Numbered from the stretch's first letter, positions 23,964 through 36,039 are shown. The stretch is DNA of 64,000 nucleotides from Arabidopsis thaliana (GCF_000001735.4 NC_003070.9:5828001-5892000); one strand, 5' to 3'. Numbers and translations are program-made. The notes: a model not told the origin generated them from the sequence alone.

Positions 23964-25736
23964 ATGATCCCTGCTTCAATGGAGGAAGCTCACCAGCTGG
24001 AGTCGAGATCCGATGACCTAAGTCAACGGAGAAGCTACTGGAGATGGAGGAAGCAGGATTTTTTCCCGGAATTCTCTTTTCAGAGCTTCTCTACCTACAA
24101 ATCAGCTCTCTCCGCCACTTGTCCACGCCTCGCCGATCGTCTTCTCTCTCGCTCTTCCGATGCGTACGAGCTCGATGCAGCCCGCCGCGAAAGCGAGAAC
24201 CCTATGCGTCGTTGTCTCACTTGGTGGGACTTGCTCTGGCTTAGCTTTGGTTCTGTTGTTGGTTCGGGTGTGTTCGTGATCACGGGTCAGGAGGCTCGAG
24301 TTGGAGCTGGTCCTGCTGTTGTTCTCTCCTACGCTATCTCTGGTGTCTCTGCATTGCTCTCAGTTCTCTGTTATGCTGAGTTTGGAGTTGAGATTCCTGT
24401 CGCTGGAGGTTCTTTCTCTTATCTTAGGGTTGAATTGGGGGATTTTATTGCCTTTATTGCTGCTGGGAATATTCTTCTTGAGGCTATGGTTGGTGCTGCT
24501 GGATTAGGGAGGTCATGGTCTTCGTATCTAGCTAGTTTGGTCAAGAATGATTCTGATTATTTTCGGATTAAAGTCGATTCCTTTGCTAAAGGGTTTGATC
24601 TTTTGGATCCGGTTGCTGTTGCAGTGCTTTTAGTTGCTAATGGTATTGCCATGACTGGAACAAAGAGGACTTCTTGGTTGAATTTGATTACTTCCATGGT
24701 CACTGTTTGTATTATTGTGTTTATCGTCGTTGTGGGGTTTACTCATTCAAAAACCTCAAATTTGGTTCCTTTTTTCCCTTATGGAGCGAAAGGTGTGGTG
24801 CAATCTGCTGCAGTTGTCTACTGGTCATACACTGGTTTTGATATGGTGGCTAACATGGCTGAAGAAACCGAGAAACCTTCCAGAGATATTCCAATTGGTT
24901 TGGTTGGTTCGATGTCTATGATCACTGTGGTTTACTGTTTGATGGCTCTGGCCTTGACTATGATGGTGAAATACACTGAAATTGATGCGAATGCAGCTTA
25001 TTCTGTTGCTTTTGCTCAGATTGGGATGAAATGGGCGAAGTACTTGGTTGGTATATGCGCTTTAAAGGGAATGACCACAAGCCTGCTTGTTGGCTCTCTA
25101 GGCCAAGCTCGGTACACCACTCAGATTGCTCGGTCTCATATGATTCCTCCATGGTTTGCTTTGGTTCATCCAAAAACAGGAACCCCTATTTATGCTACTC
25201 TCCTTGTAACCATACTCAGTTCAATAATATCCTTCTTCACCAGCTTAGAGGTTTTATCAAGCGTTTTCTCCTTTGCTACCCTCTTCATTTTCATGCTCGT
25301 GGCAGTAGCATTGCTTGTGAGACGTTACTACGTGAAGGATGTCACTCCTGAGGCCGGTTTGTTGAAGTTTCTTGGTTTTCTGTTTTTGATAATTGCTTCC
25401 TCCATTGGAGTATCAGCGCTTTGGAACTCAGGCGTTAAAGGTTGGATCGCTTACACAGTGACTGGAGTTATTTGGTTTATAGGCACTTTAGGGTTGGCAT
25501 TGCTTCCGAAATATCGTGTTCCTAAGGTATGGGGAGTCCCACTAGTTCCGTGGTTGCCATCGTTTTCAATCGCCATGAATCTATTCCTTATCGGATCACT
25601 CGGTTATGTAGCATTCTTGAGATTCATTATCTGCACCATGGTGATGCTTTTGTACTACCTATTCGTTGGTCTTCATGCAACCTATGATGTAGCTCATCAG
25701 CCTTTGGAGGAAGCAAAGTTTGAGGGAGAGAGATAA
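23964..25736 (+). CDS. CAT8: Cationic amino acid transporter 8
   Basis: APC-superfamily membrane transporter for amino acids of the plant CAT family. From published work CAT8 is found at the plasma membrane and tonoplast and is expressed in young tissues. A single exon encodes 590 aa, as expected. The cytosolic N-terminus of about 75 residues ends before the first helix at LTWWDLLWLSFGSVVGSGVF, whose GSVVGSGVF matches the conserved substrate-binding start of helix 1. About 14 hydrophobic segments follow; conserved CAT sequences include VYWSYTGFDMVANMAEE and the loop after it. The initiating ATG at 23964 is followed by a second in-frame ATG at codon 6. The C-terminus is short and acidic. Confidence 0.94.
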   Translation: MIPASMEEAHQLESRSDDLSQRRSYWRWRKQDFFPEFSFQSFSTYKSALSATCPRLADRLLSRSSDAYELDAARRESENPMRRCLTWWDLLWLSFGSVVGSGVFVITGQEARVGAGPAVVLSYAISGVSALLSVLCYAEFGVEIPVAGGSFSYLRVELGDFIAFIAAGNILLEAMVGAAGLGRSWSSYLASLVKNDSDYFRIKVDSFAKGFDLLDPVAVAVLLVANGIAMTGTKRTSWLNLITSMVTVCIIVFIVVVGFTHSKTSNLVPFFPYGAKGVVQSAAVVYWSYTGFDMVANMAEETEKPSRDIPIGLVGSMSMITVVYCLMALALTMMVKYTEIDANAAYSVAFAQIGMKWAKYLVGICALKGMTTSLLVGSLGQARYTTQIARSHMIPPWFALVHPKTGTPIYATLLVTILSSIISFFTSLEVLSSVFSFATLFIFMLVAVALLVRRYYVKDVTPEAGLLKFLGFLFLIIASSIGVSALWNSGVKGWIAYTVTGVIWFIGTLGLALLPKYRVPKVWGVPLVPWLPSFSIAMNLFLIGSLGYVAFLRFIICTMVMLLYYLFVGLHATYDVAHQPLEEAKFEGER

Positions 25737-26088
25737 AAGAATCGATCGTAACACTTCACTACGTTTGGTAAATTGTATAAATTCCCTTGTTTTCTGATGT
25801 GATTTCAATATTCTTCTATTAAAATGTACAATAATACTATCGATCTTGTTTTCGTGTTTTCTCATTCTTTTCATTTTTCAATGTTGAAACTTATTAACTT
25901 GTTGAACTCTGTTGTATTTGTTTCTATCTTGGAAATTTAAAATTGGAGTTGAATAAGGTGTTCTCAGTTCTCACACCTTTTTATTTAGCTACTTTGTGAT
26001 TATTATACTTTAATGACCCGAGCTACCGGTAACCCGAATGCACGACCCGGTTAACTTCACCCAAAATTGAATACAACATGATAACTCA
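25737..26088. other. Intergenic region, CAT8 3' end
   Basis: It contains the CAT8 3' UTR, which is T-rich, and spacer before the site II pair of the next gene. No gene was seen. Confidence 0.4.
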
Positions 26089-26104
26089 AGCCCAAAAAAG
26101 CCCA
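26089..26104 (+). promoter_or_regulatory. Paired site II elements of the YJU2 promoter
   Basis: Two AGCCCA motifs (site II on the minus strand) lie 10 nt apart, 160-175 nt before the YJU2 ATG. This spacing is typical of housekeeping promoters. Confidence 0.5.
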
Positions 26105-26263
26105 TTTAACCGATTTATAAAAGCGGTGCTTCAGACAGATATGTGTTATAAGGAGAAGCCGAGGTTAAAATCCAAAGCGTAAAATCATAGCGAGAAATTT
26201 CCTTATTCCTGTGATTTTGCTGAGAAGAAGAAGAATCTCGAGGAGGAAGAAGAAACAGGCGAC

Positions 26264-28472
26264 ATGGGAGAACGGAAGGTGCTAAACAAGTATTATCCGC
26301 CGGACTTCGATCCTGCGAAGCTTCAACGGCTCCGGCGGCCGAAGAACCAGCAGATCAAGGTTCGTATGATGCTTCCAATGAGTGTCCGATGCGGTACCTG
26401 CGGAAACTATATCTACAAGGGAACCAAGTTCAATTCCCGTAAAGAAGACGTCATTGGCGAGGTAATTGAATCAATTGGTTTGGTTTCATAGTGTAATTTA
26501 TTTCCTCGGATGCTTTTGCGTAATCTCTGTACCTCTTAGTTGATAGTGTTGATGCAGATTATTAGGAGTGTCTTCTAATTTTATTAGGGTTTCAGTTTTC
26601 GATAATATTGTCGTCGGTCCTTGAATTGAAACTAATTACGAAAACGATTCCAGATTTGGGGTTTTAGGGTTTCGAGAAATTGAGCTTTTATGATAGCGAA
26701 CCAGTATAACTGAGTACCATTACCTTGAAGGCTCTTGAACCTTATATATTGCTGATTTCGTTTTTGGCCAAGGAGATGCCTTTCCATAATCTAGTTCAGA
26801 CTGCTTGAATAGTTATTCTTCTTGGTGTTGTTTTTGTGGCGTTTATTCTAATCAAATTGTTCAGAACTTTTCTTTTGATGTGCAGACGTATCTCGGGATT
26901 CAAATATTTAGATTCTACTTCAAGTGCACCAAGTGCTCTGCAGAGCTGACTATGAAGACGGATCCACAAAATTCTGATTACATTGTCGAATCTGGGGCAT
27001 CTCGAAATTATGAACCCTGGCGTGCAGAAGATGAGGTAAAGACTTTAGACATGTAGCTTTGAGCTTGTTTCCTCGTGCATGATATTGATGTACGCTTTTC
27101 TTCTTTACTAATTTACTTCTTTTTTTTTATTGCACAGGAGGTTGATAAGGATAAACAGAAAAGAGATGCTGAGGAGATGGGGGACGCGATGAAGTCCTTG
27201 GAGAACAGAACTTTGGATTCTAAAAGAGAAATGGACATTATAGCTGCACTTGATGAAATGAAATCAATGAAGGTATGACACAGCTGCCTTTTTGTATCTT
27301 CTACTTCCTCGCGCTCTCTCTTGAATTCTTAAAATGTGATTATATTTCATGATTCTGTTACATGCTGACATAAGAGTTTTGGGTACTGATTTTCTATTAT
27401 TTTGATTTTTGCAGTCTAGACATGCTACTGTGAGTGTAGATGCAATGTTGGAGGCCTTGCAAAGAACAGGCGCTGAGAAGGTATGCTCCTGTTACTCGGT
27501 TACTTTTTCATATTTATGGCGATTTGATATTGTCTTCACAGAATACTGTTTTTAAGTTAAATAAGAAACAGAGATTTCAGCTTTCGTGTTTCTTGATAAC
27601 TAAACCATCTTGTTGCTCTTTGTAAGCCTTCTATCGAAGTGTACCTCTGACAAAAGTGTTCTGTACCATTGTTATGTTAAGTTATTTCGTTGACTGAGCC
27701 AATATGGTTATTTTCTTTTTATTTTGACAGGTAAAACGAATAGAAGAAGAAGATGAAGCAGTTATAAAGTCGATATTTGGTGTAAGTGTTCATGTCATTC
27801 TTGCGTAAATATTGGTTCTTCACATGACATCTAGCTTTGCTAAACTTTTTCATATTTCTGTTTCATCTGAAATGCAGAAACAGAAAGAAGTTATTAGGAG
27901 AATTGCAGATGAAGAAATTGATGATGATTATGATGATGATGATATCGATGATTATCCCAGCCTTCAGAAGGAGAAGAAAGGATCATCGTCAGATCTTTCA
28001 AAGGTTCCTCTATCAAAACATATATCTTTCAGATTTCCCTCATCTTCTCATCATGTTTCAGATTTTTTGGAATCAGGACTAACTGTTAATTCTTTTATCT
28101 TTGATACAGAAGAGGAAGGCAACAGAAGTAAGTCCAAGCAACCCCACAGATATTTTGACTAGTTCTTCTGCAGGTGGGTTTTTTCAATCTTTCTTTCAAG
28201 TTTATCGACTTTGATTTCCTTTTTTCGGTTGAATAATGTTTAACGGGTTTCTCCATTTACGACCAGAAAATCCGAAGGAGCCCAAGAAACAAGCTATCAG
28301 CAAACAACCCTTTAAATCCGTTCACATAAAAGTCATCAAGAAGCAACCTCAACCAACTTCATCGTCAACTCCGGCTCCTGCAAAACCAGAGGAGAAGAAG
28401 AGTGATGGTGCGGCTAACACCAGTTTAGCCTCTTTATTCCAGAATTATGGTAGTGATGAAGATGAAGATTGA
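26264..28472 (+). CDS. YJU2/CWC16-type splicing factor
   Basis: Homologue of yeast Yju2/human CCDC94, an Nineteen-complex-associated factor needed for the first catalytic step of pre-mRNA splicing. Corresponds to At1g17130. Eight exons (26264-26461, 26886-27035, 27138-27272, 27415-27480, 27731-27781, 27878-28003, 28110-28173, 28267-28472) join to 331 aa. The start [17 protein letters not shown] is the invariant family opening. Zinc-binding pairs are C43/C46 (CGTC) and C80/C83 (CTKC). A charged coiled-coil-like stretch follows (about 120-200), then an Asp-rich patch and a Lys/Pro-rich tail ending DEDED. Two of the introns are U-rich and short. It is convergent with ICR1. Confidence 0.9.
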
Positions 28473-28739
28473 TTGTTTTTGTTCTCGACAAGTTCCGCAC
28501 TTTCACAGATCTCATATCACTGTTTTAGAATTCGAGCTCTTATACTGTCGATATATGTGAGATCTTTCAGAATTTTCAGAAATTTGTTCATGAAATTGTT
28601 TTTGCAATTGATTTGGATTGATAGTTAGCTTCTGATGAAGCGGACCCACTTACAAAAACTTCCAGGTAAATACAGCAAAATAAAAGAGAGAAACGGTGAG
28701 CACACCATTTCTTGAATGACACTCCACACAATCTGTAAC

Positions 28740-29861
28740 TCACTTTTGCCCTTTCTTCCTCCACAACTCACCAAACATCTTCATCCCAGAACTCTTCCTC
28801 TTGCCACTTCCCAGTCCATCATCATAATCATCAGCCATTCCCGGTGGATCCATGAACCCAGCTGACGGGTCAAAGAACCCACCTGCATAATACTTCTCAG
28901 TTGACCCAGATCGATCCCGACCATTCATCTCAAACTCTCCAGAAAGAACTGCTGCTGCAGCATCCGCTGCCTTCCTCCACTGCTCGGTTTGAACCCTGAG
29001 CTTCTTCATCTCAGCCTCTAAAGCATCTTTTGCTTCTTCCATGGACTCAAGCTTCTCCTTCAGGTGAGCCGTCTTTGCTCTGCTTTCTTCTAACTCTTCC
29101 CCAATCCTACTCACCTTTGAAACCATCTCATCTTCATTAGCTTTCACATTAGAAATCTCTGAAGCTGAATCGCTCAACTGATTCTTCAAGCTCTCGTTTT
29201 CTTTGCCTAGTGATTCATGCTCTTTCTCCATGTCATAGAGTCTAGCTTTCAGCATCTTTATCTCATCTTCCTTTGCAACCAATTTCTCAGCTTCGTCATT
29301 GCCGCTTCTCAGTTCTTCTTCTTCTACTGCAATCTTTTCAACGGGAACCTCAAACACATCAGTCTCTTTCTGCACATCACCAGGGATTTCGTCTCTATCA
29401 ATCCTCTCAGCCTCAGTTGCAGATTCCTCCACTCGAGCCAGCGGGTTTGGTTTCTTGGACTTCTTATGAAGCTCATCTTGAGCTTGTTTCTTCACAGCTT
29501 CAGCATTAGCCAACTGCTCCTTGAGCAATCTCAGTTCCTCTTGCGCTTGTCCTAACTGCGACTCTAGATCCGATATTCGTCCCCCAAGTTTCTTCTGACC
29601 AAGCGGATCACTGTTAGGTCCACCGCTTCGAGGAGATTTACGGTCAACACCGGGCTTAAAACTTTGATCCGTAGTGATCAGACGGTTGGAATGATTGGAA
29701 TCAGAAGTAGATGACGATGACCTCAGCCTTGGAGCTTGCCTCTGAGACAACTCTGAAACTCTAGAGAAATACAAACAACAACAAAAAATCTTAAATCACA
29801 TCATTACTCATGTGAGAAAATGGAGATTTCTTAGTCAAAATCGTAACCTTGGTCTTGGCAT
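28740..29861 (-). CDS. ICR1 (RIP1): Interactor of constitutive active ROPs 1
   Basis: Coiled-coil scaffold that binds active ROP GTPases and links them to exocyst and polarity. Two coding exons, 29848-29861 (only 14 nt: MPRPR) and 28740-29760, join to 344 aa, the known length. After a Ser/Arg-rich N-terminus, heptad-rich coiled coil runs from about residue 60 to 270 (RISDLESQLGQAQEELRLLK and similar). The C-terminal QWRKAADAAAAVL motif is the conserved ROP-binding element, followed by a basic tail ending ELWRKKGQK, suited to membrane lipid binding. The tiny first exon is easily missed: without it no good ATG precedes VSELSQRQAPRL. Confidence 0.93.
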
Positions 29862-32350
29862 TTTGATTTCGTGTTGAGGATATAATAAGCAATAATTCAC
29901 AACAGAGAAGCCAAAGTTGCTGGAAGCTCGAAGGTTTATGGAGTAACTTGTATAAAACTGAAACGTAAACAAAATCAGTTGTCATTTATTACAGCAACAA
30001 CCAAAGCCATGACTCATGTCGGAAAATTCCGGGGAACTGAGATATGATTATAATCACGCGCCGTCAAAAGCGCGTGTGTATCAGTGTATGATATGTGTGA
30101 GAGAACAAGAGACAGTAATCTTCAAATGAGAAAAACCAGAAACAGAGAAGAGAGTTGTCAAAGCTGGGAACTTATAAACTTTATTTTAATGTTCGTTTGC
30201 TACATTTAATAAGCAAAAGGATCCAACTAAAAAGAGTTAAAACTTACCCTCGAAGAAGAAGAAGATGAGGTCAACTTTGCATTTGAAATCCAACAAGTGA
30301 CTAAGAGAAACTATTAAAAATGGTCAAAGAAAGATTTGCGTTGGCTGATTGTGAGTCAGTAATAGGAACAAGAACATAAAACCAGAAGAATTACCCAAAA
30401 ATGAGCAGAAAAGAAGAGAGAGAGATAGAGAGTTGTAGTGTAACGCATGTACCTTTTCGAAACAGACAGCTTTATTTGAAGACACTCTCTCAATCCAAGA
30501 AGCCTAGACTAGAGAGAGAGAGAGAAAGAAATGGTTTTATTTTATTTTTGAAGATTTGAAATAAAGCTGATCAAATTTAAAATCGAGGGACCATTGGGTA
30601 GGAGAAGGGCAAAAGTATAATTTTAAGTCTTGTAATAACGTCCACATATACACACACGTAACGTAACCATGATGTATATAAAGTCCGCATGTTTCATTCT
30701 TTTGTTTTATATTGTAAACCATCTTATAAAATGATCTAAAAAATGTAATTTTAATACAAGAGTGAATGTGAATGTTCGTATTGAATATAGATGTTATTTC
30801 TCAAATTTATAAGCATCATGTAAATTTTGTAGTTTTTGTGAGTTTTCCCTAGATATATATCAATATACGGTATGTGCCTTTAAATGAGTACAAGGTAAAA
30901 TCATTGAAGTACAATTTCAAAGATCAGTAATAATAATGTATATAAAGTTCAGGAATTAACACTAAAAGCCTAAAACCATCAATATGGGATATTTAATTTT
31001 TGTATATTTATTTTGTAATAGATATATCCAGAGAAATGCATATAAATGTGGATTTATGTCACATAATTAGTTTCAATAGTTTATCATAAATACACACACA
31101 TGTATATTACCTACATATCAATATTTCTGACACTCTTGTTTCTTTTTGTCGGTTTTGTACATGTTTCAATTTACAAACCTCTATTTTATTATAAACCTTC
31201 TCTAATCTCGACGTTTCTTTTTGTGATCTCCAACACGTCGAGAAACCAATTTGATGCTTCTTATAAGGAAAAAATGAAAACGAGATTACAAATTGTATTA
31301 TTTTATGTAGATAGCATTGAATCGCCGTTTAATATTTGATGGCATGGGTGTCCATATCAATAAACAATTATTGTTAATTTGTTACCAAATAATTTGGATT
31401 TCATGTTTTGGTCAATGTCATTAGTTACTATACTAGTTGTAGCTGGCTCTATCATTTTGTTCAAAAATGCTATACGAAATCACTCACCTTAAAATTCAGT
31501 TCACGGCCTTAAAAAATCAGTTTCATTATATATTTGTTAACAACTTAATATGATCATTTCCCATTTCGAATATAAACGCAATAGAATTCGACCTAACATG
31601 GGTTGATCAAAAAGTAGAAATGCGACTATAATAAATAATTTAGAGCAAACATATTTTTATTAGTTGTTGGAAATTAAATGTAAATGGACGCTCTAAAGTA
31701 AGAAAAAGGTGAAGTGTACTTATTCAAGAATGAAAGACAAAAGCATGTGAGTAGAGGAACTCTTAAGTAAATCACTTCAAGGCTAAAAAAACCCTTAAAC
31801 TCCCAAAGATGACCACCACTCTCACTCACACTTCAATTTATGTTCTCTCTTCTCATTTAATATCAAAGAGACCAAAGCATGTGTATCTTCATTTTTGTCG
31901 TCCTTTCTTGACATTTCCTCAACTACTAACTAACTATTCTTTTACTCCTTTAGCAAATCCCCCATTCATCACAAACTCTTCCAAACTATTGCTTTCATTG
32001 ATAAAAATACATGGAATTGCTAAAATGGCAAAATCCCTCATTGATGCTAAGGTTTTACCAATAATGGAATCTCACGGAATCACGATTTATATTCCCCTTT
32101 TTTGTAAATTATATTCTTCATTTCATTTTTGTGCAATGCTTACCATTCATAATAATACAACCAAACAACCAACCTTCTGTAGGAGGAATTGAAAATCGTT
32201 TTGGTTTTTCTTATTGGCACATGTATGAAGTGATCAACATACACCCTCAAAACTAACTAACAATCTAAAACCATTCACTCCCGCTAACATAATATAAACA
32301 AAAGACTATATAACAACTTTGAAGCTTTCCTCTTTACCTTTGGGAACTCT
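29862..32350. other. ICR1 leader/promoter and intergenic region
   Basis: Left part: ICR1 5' leader, with further splice donors on the minus strand near 30247 and 30452 that suggest leader introns, and GA/CT-rich sequence at 30415-30530. Right part: AT-rich spacer and the 3' UTR of DA2L. A frame at about 31809-32192 has no family resemblance and no splice support, so it is not called. Confidence 0.4.
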
Positions 32351-34241
32351 CTATTGCCATGTAACTTCCCTGGAAGTCTCACCGCCGCTATCATCAGTCA
32401 TATCTGATCTTGTATAGCTGATTCCTGCTCCTTGAAGGTAATGGTTACTATCCTGTTCTATGGCATTGTAATGACTGTTGTTACCATTGTCTGGAACAAG
32501 GTTTTGTGATGCAAGGTTAACGTTTTGATTCGAAGAAGATACGCCAACCATTTGCTGACGTTCGGCAAGAACAGCAATTGCACAAGCTAGCCCACCTGAT
32601 GGAGATGATGATGACGGAGTTGATGGTTCCTCATTACGATCTTTTTCTGAAATATCATCAGGTGATGTGTTTCTCTGAATTCCTGGTTCCTGTTAAAGAA
32701 AGAAAATAGTTAGGCTTATCTTATTCAGATAAATGCTATATACTTCAAAGTTTACTAACCAAACAAATTACCTGCATCGAAAGCCATATTGCTTCCATGA
32801 CCATTATATCTTCAAGATCAAAGTCAAACTGACCGTCCCTGAAGAGTTTTCCAGATAACCACATATCAGTCACCTGATATGAACCACTCAGATTCAAAGT
32901 TCCAACACGTATTACCGTTGTGCATATAACTTTAGCCAGAAAGGAATGATCTGAAAATGTAATACCATAACTGACTAATAAGAGACAATTTAAGAAGGGG
33001 TTCATTTTTAAGTTTTAACTGTAACGGTTCTCGAAGCATCAAAGTTTCTCAAGAGATAGGACTAATACAAATGAAATTTAACAGCTAAATAGAGAAAAAG
33101 GCTGTTCATACAACCCCATGGCATGGATACTCATAAAAGTCATTTAGGTCCATTTCTAGGAAAATGACAAACCTTGTAACCTGAGGGTGGTGAGATGGAA
33201 GACATGATTCTTGAGATGAAACAATTTCCTCATCATCCTCTGCGTAAAAGCTACTGATTGAGATTGCGAACCAAGAATAACAAAAGTGGTAAAATTTAAC
33301 ACATGTTGAAAGTTGAAACCGAGAGAAGAACTAACCTGCAGCAGAACCATACTCTGTATCAAGAGTCGCTGCACTAGTGCTAGAACTAGAAGAATATGAC
33401 TCCAGACGTTTCTGCATTCTTTCTTCATCATCTTCAACTTCCTTCTGCCTCATCCTTATTTTGGCTTCTATAACTCGCTGCTCTTCCTTCATAACACAGA
33501 GATAACAATATTGGCAGAATCAGCCAGTAATTCCATCACATACTCTTAAAAACAATACTGTTTCAAGATTTAAGTCTGGCTTACAATTTGTTCAAAGCTC
33601 TTCTCCTCTTTAGTTTTCCCTCCACGATACTCGACAGCATAATTGGATGTTTTGCAAAAAGGGCATCTTACATATGATAAGGAGGACTCAAAAGTAGACA
33701 TTTTCATATGTAAAGAAGACCAAAAGCTTAATGCAAACTATAAGAAAAAGGATACTGAGTAGGTTGAGCTGAATTAGGACTCTTCATCCGCAGAAAGCAT
33801 TCTGTATAAAACCAAACACAAAGTCAATGACTACACCGGATAAGAAACATTCTATAGTTCAGAGATGACTAACAAATACATTTCTTCACCTGTACAAATG
33901 CTTTTCATACAACATCTTGACCTATTAAGACTCGGATAATACTAGAAACACAGAAGAACAAAAAATTGCATGAGAGTTGGTCAATTTCATCTTCTTGAAT
34001 GAGGAAGTAAGCAAAAAAGGAAAGACTTAAAACAAACCAGAAAGCAAATAGGACATTCTTCAAGATCATGATGGGAGGAGGGGGTTTCTTCAAGACCAGG
34101 ATAACAAGGAGCAAGCTTAGACTCTAAGATGAGTTTCTTAAGCTTTTTAATGTCAACATCTTTGCTCATGTATAAACCTTGTTGTGGCTTTGTGTATCTT
34201 TCGTCCACAATCTGTCTCTTCCTTCCCAGCTTATTACCCAT
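32351..34241 (-). CDS. DA2L: DA2-like RING E3 ubiquitin ligase
   Basis: RING-type ubiquitin ligase close to DA2, which limits seed and organ size by restricting cell proliferation. Eight exons (34038-34241, 33890-33941, 33756-33801, 33585-33666, 33336-33486, 33173-33239, 32772-32838, 32351-32689) join to 335 aa. The RING lies at about residues 63-105: [19 protein letters not shown]. At the position where classical RINGs carry His the sequence has no His, as I recall for DA2 itself. Downstream are an Arg/Glu-rich helix ([20 protein letters not shown]) and the conserved [19 protein letters not shown] block, which resembles a ubiquitin-interacting motif. The sixth exon has two possible donors 8 nt apart; only the downstream one keeps frame. 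Confidence 0.88.
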
Positions 34242-35100
34242 TTCGTCTCTTTAAATGCCTTGAAATTAAGATAGTAGAGAGACATAATAAGAACACTCAA
34301 ATAGAAATCAATTTCACTTTCTACAATTCACAAAACGCAATAAAGAGCTTGTAGCAATCCAAAGCCATTTCCTTTTTTCCGAAACTAACAAACAAAGTTT
34401 AAAACCCTAAATTCCAACCGTTGATAAGAATTGAAGCAACAAATCTTTTCAAACAGAAGAAAATTTGCAAACCCTTTGAATATAAATGAGTAATAAAGTT
34501 TGAGTCAGAGAAGAAACCTTAAAAGCTTCGAGAATCGAAGAGACTTAGATAACGAATGATAAGAGAATACAAAGATCAGAACTTTTCCTTTGCGAAAGAG
34601 ATATACAGTAATGTTGTCGTCGTGAAGAAGAAAGATCCGATGAAGAACGAAGAACGAAACGGTGGAGTTAGTCGGATACGAAAGAAATGAATCGTCGTCA
34701 TCTCTTTTGTTTTCACTCTTCCTCTTCTTTATCGTCACGCGCCCCTCTCGCGCGTTAACTTTCTCCACGCTTCTTCTTTTTTTTTTTGTTCCTTCTGATA
34801 TTTTGTCGTAAAATCTGATAGACTATTATTGTTGCAAATATTTATTTCAAAAAATAATATAAGGGTCGAAAAAAAACTTTCAAAAAAAATAAACAAACTA
34901 TGCTACTAATGATTTTATTGATTGTCTTTTTTAAAAAAGTGAAAGATAATCTACATATACATTTTTGCAGCCACTTTGTGAAATAAATTTTCAAGTTGAG
35001 ACTTATTTACAGTGGCTACCACTGGCATTTAATAATTGTTTTTGATAATTAGAAAGTAAATCTTCGAATTAAATGTTTGCATTTAACTACCTTTCTAAAA
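34242..35100. other. DA2L leader and promoter
   Basis: Contains probable DA2L leader sequence with a telo-box-like AAACCCTAA at 34402-34410 and a CT-rich region near 34710-34790, followed by AT-rich DNA up to the Helitron-like element. Leader introns are likely but were not resolved. Confidence 0.4.
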
Positions 35101-35511
35101 TCTCTCTGCATTAACTATACCATTAATTACTAAAATAAAATTTCCAAAATATTTAATATCATTTAAATACTACAAAATTATCATTTTTGATATTGCTTTT
35201 TTTATGACTATAACAATTCGATTATAAGCAGCAAACCGTAAAGATATTTGATAGCAATTAATTACTACAAAATTACAAAATATTTAGACAATGATTCATA
35301 AACATATCATAAATAAGATCAACATTAATAAAATAAATAGTTTTTTTTACGAGACGGGTTGGCGGGACGGGTTTGGCAGGAAGCTACTTAATAACAATTG
35401 TAAACTATAAAATAAAAATATTTTATAGATAGATAAAATTTGTAAACTTTTATATATACTAACTTTAAGGAAATAAATTGTCTCCGCGGTATACCGCAGG
35501 TTAAAATCTAG
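35101..35511 (+). mobile_element. Non-autonomous Helitron-like remnant
   Basis: The 3' end has the Helitron signature: a GC-rich palindromic hairpin (GCGGTATACCGC at 35486-35497), a short A/T spacer, and terminal CTAG at 35508-35511 followed by T. The subterminal GACGGGTTGGCGGGACGGG at 35353-35371 recalls Arabidopsis ATREP-type elements. A plausible 5' end, TCTCTCTGCATTAAC after an A, lies at 35101, so the insertion would be between A and T as expected. No coding capacity. The 5' boundary is less certain than the 3' one. Confidence 0.6.
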
Positions 35512-35653
35512 TATAATACATTAATGCATTAAGCAAAAAAAAAGAAGTTCACCTTCTAAGGAACATTCGTGTTTCACATAGGCTTGAGATAATAATATTA
35601 AACCCAATGGGCCTTAATATTGTGGGAAAAAAAAGAACGAATTATTAGTCTAG

Positions 35654-35950
35654 TCAATGGTCTGACCAAAGATTATACAATTCGCCGACCGGAGGCATCT
35701 CTCTGAAAAAACTATCGAACTCCGTCGTCTCTACACCTCTTTCTGCTTCTTTTCCTACGCCACAAAACCGCTGTGATGAATCTTTGCCACCGTACCCTTG
35801 ACCGGAGAATTCATAAGGACCGTCGGCGACGACTGCGTTTTTACCTGTGAGTTCTTGAACAATTGTCTTGAAGCTCCGAGCATCTGTCTGAACGTACTGT
35901 GTGTTAATGAAGACAACCTTCATCGGTTCAGATCTCACTCCTGCAGACAT
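35654..35950 (-). CDS. VQ1: VQ-motif protein 1
   Basis: Small nuclear regulator of the VQ family, which binds the DNA-binding domains of group I and IIc WRKY factors; VQ1 is reported as a MAP kinase substrate. One exon encodes 98 aa. The VQ core FKTIVQELTG is at residues 27-36. The rest is hydrophilic, with Gly-rich GQGYGG and a C-terminal FDSFFREMPPVGELYNLW. VQ genes are typically intronless and short, which fits. A TATA box lies about 85 nt upstream. Corresponds to At1g17147. Confidence 0.92.
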   Translation of the reverse strand: MSAGVRSEPMKVVFINTQYVQTDARSFKTIVQELTGKNAVVADGPYEFSGQGYGGKDSSQRFCGVGKEAERGVETTEFDSFFREMPPVGELYNLWSDH

Positions 35951-36031
35951 ATTTTTGGCGTTATATGAGATTTTTTCTTTTGGTTTGCTCTATTGAGTAG
36001 TATGCCTTTTGAATCTCCCCGATATTGGTTG

Positions 36032-36039
36032 TATTTATA
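36032..36039 (-). promoter_or_regulatory. TATA box of VQ1
   Basis: On the minus strand TATAAATA lies about 85 nt upstream of the VQ1 ATG, in the right position for a TATA-driven inducible gene. Confidence 0.6.

Noticed and set aside
28740-29774. ICR1 as a single-exon gene starting in MYFSRVSEL
   Set aside because: That start lies in the intron; the acceptor at 29761 and the 14-nt exon at 29848-29861 give the known N-terminus.
31809-32192. Open frame of about 127 codons between ICR1 and DA2L
   Set aside because: No recognised family, no exon signals, skewed composition typical of AT-rich intergenic DNA.
32745-33005. Long minus-strand frame across DA2L exon 7
   Set aside because: Only 32772-32838 fits between in-frame splice sites; the rest is intron that happens to be open.
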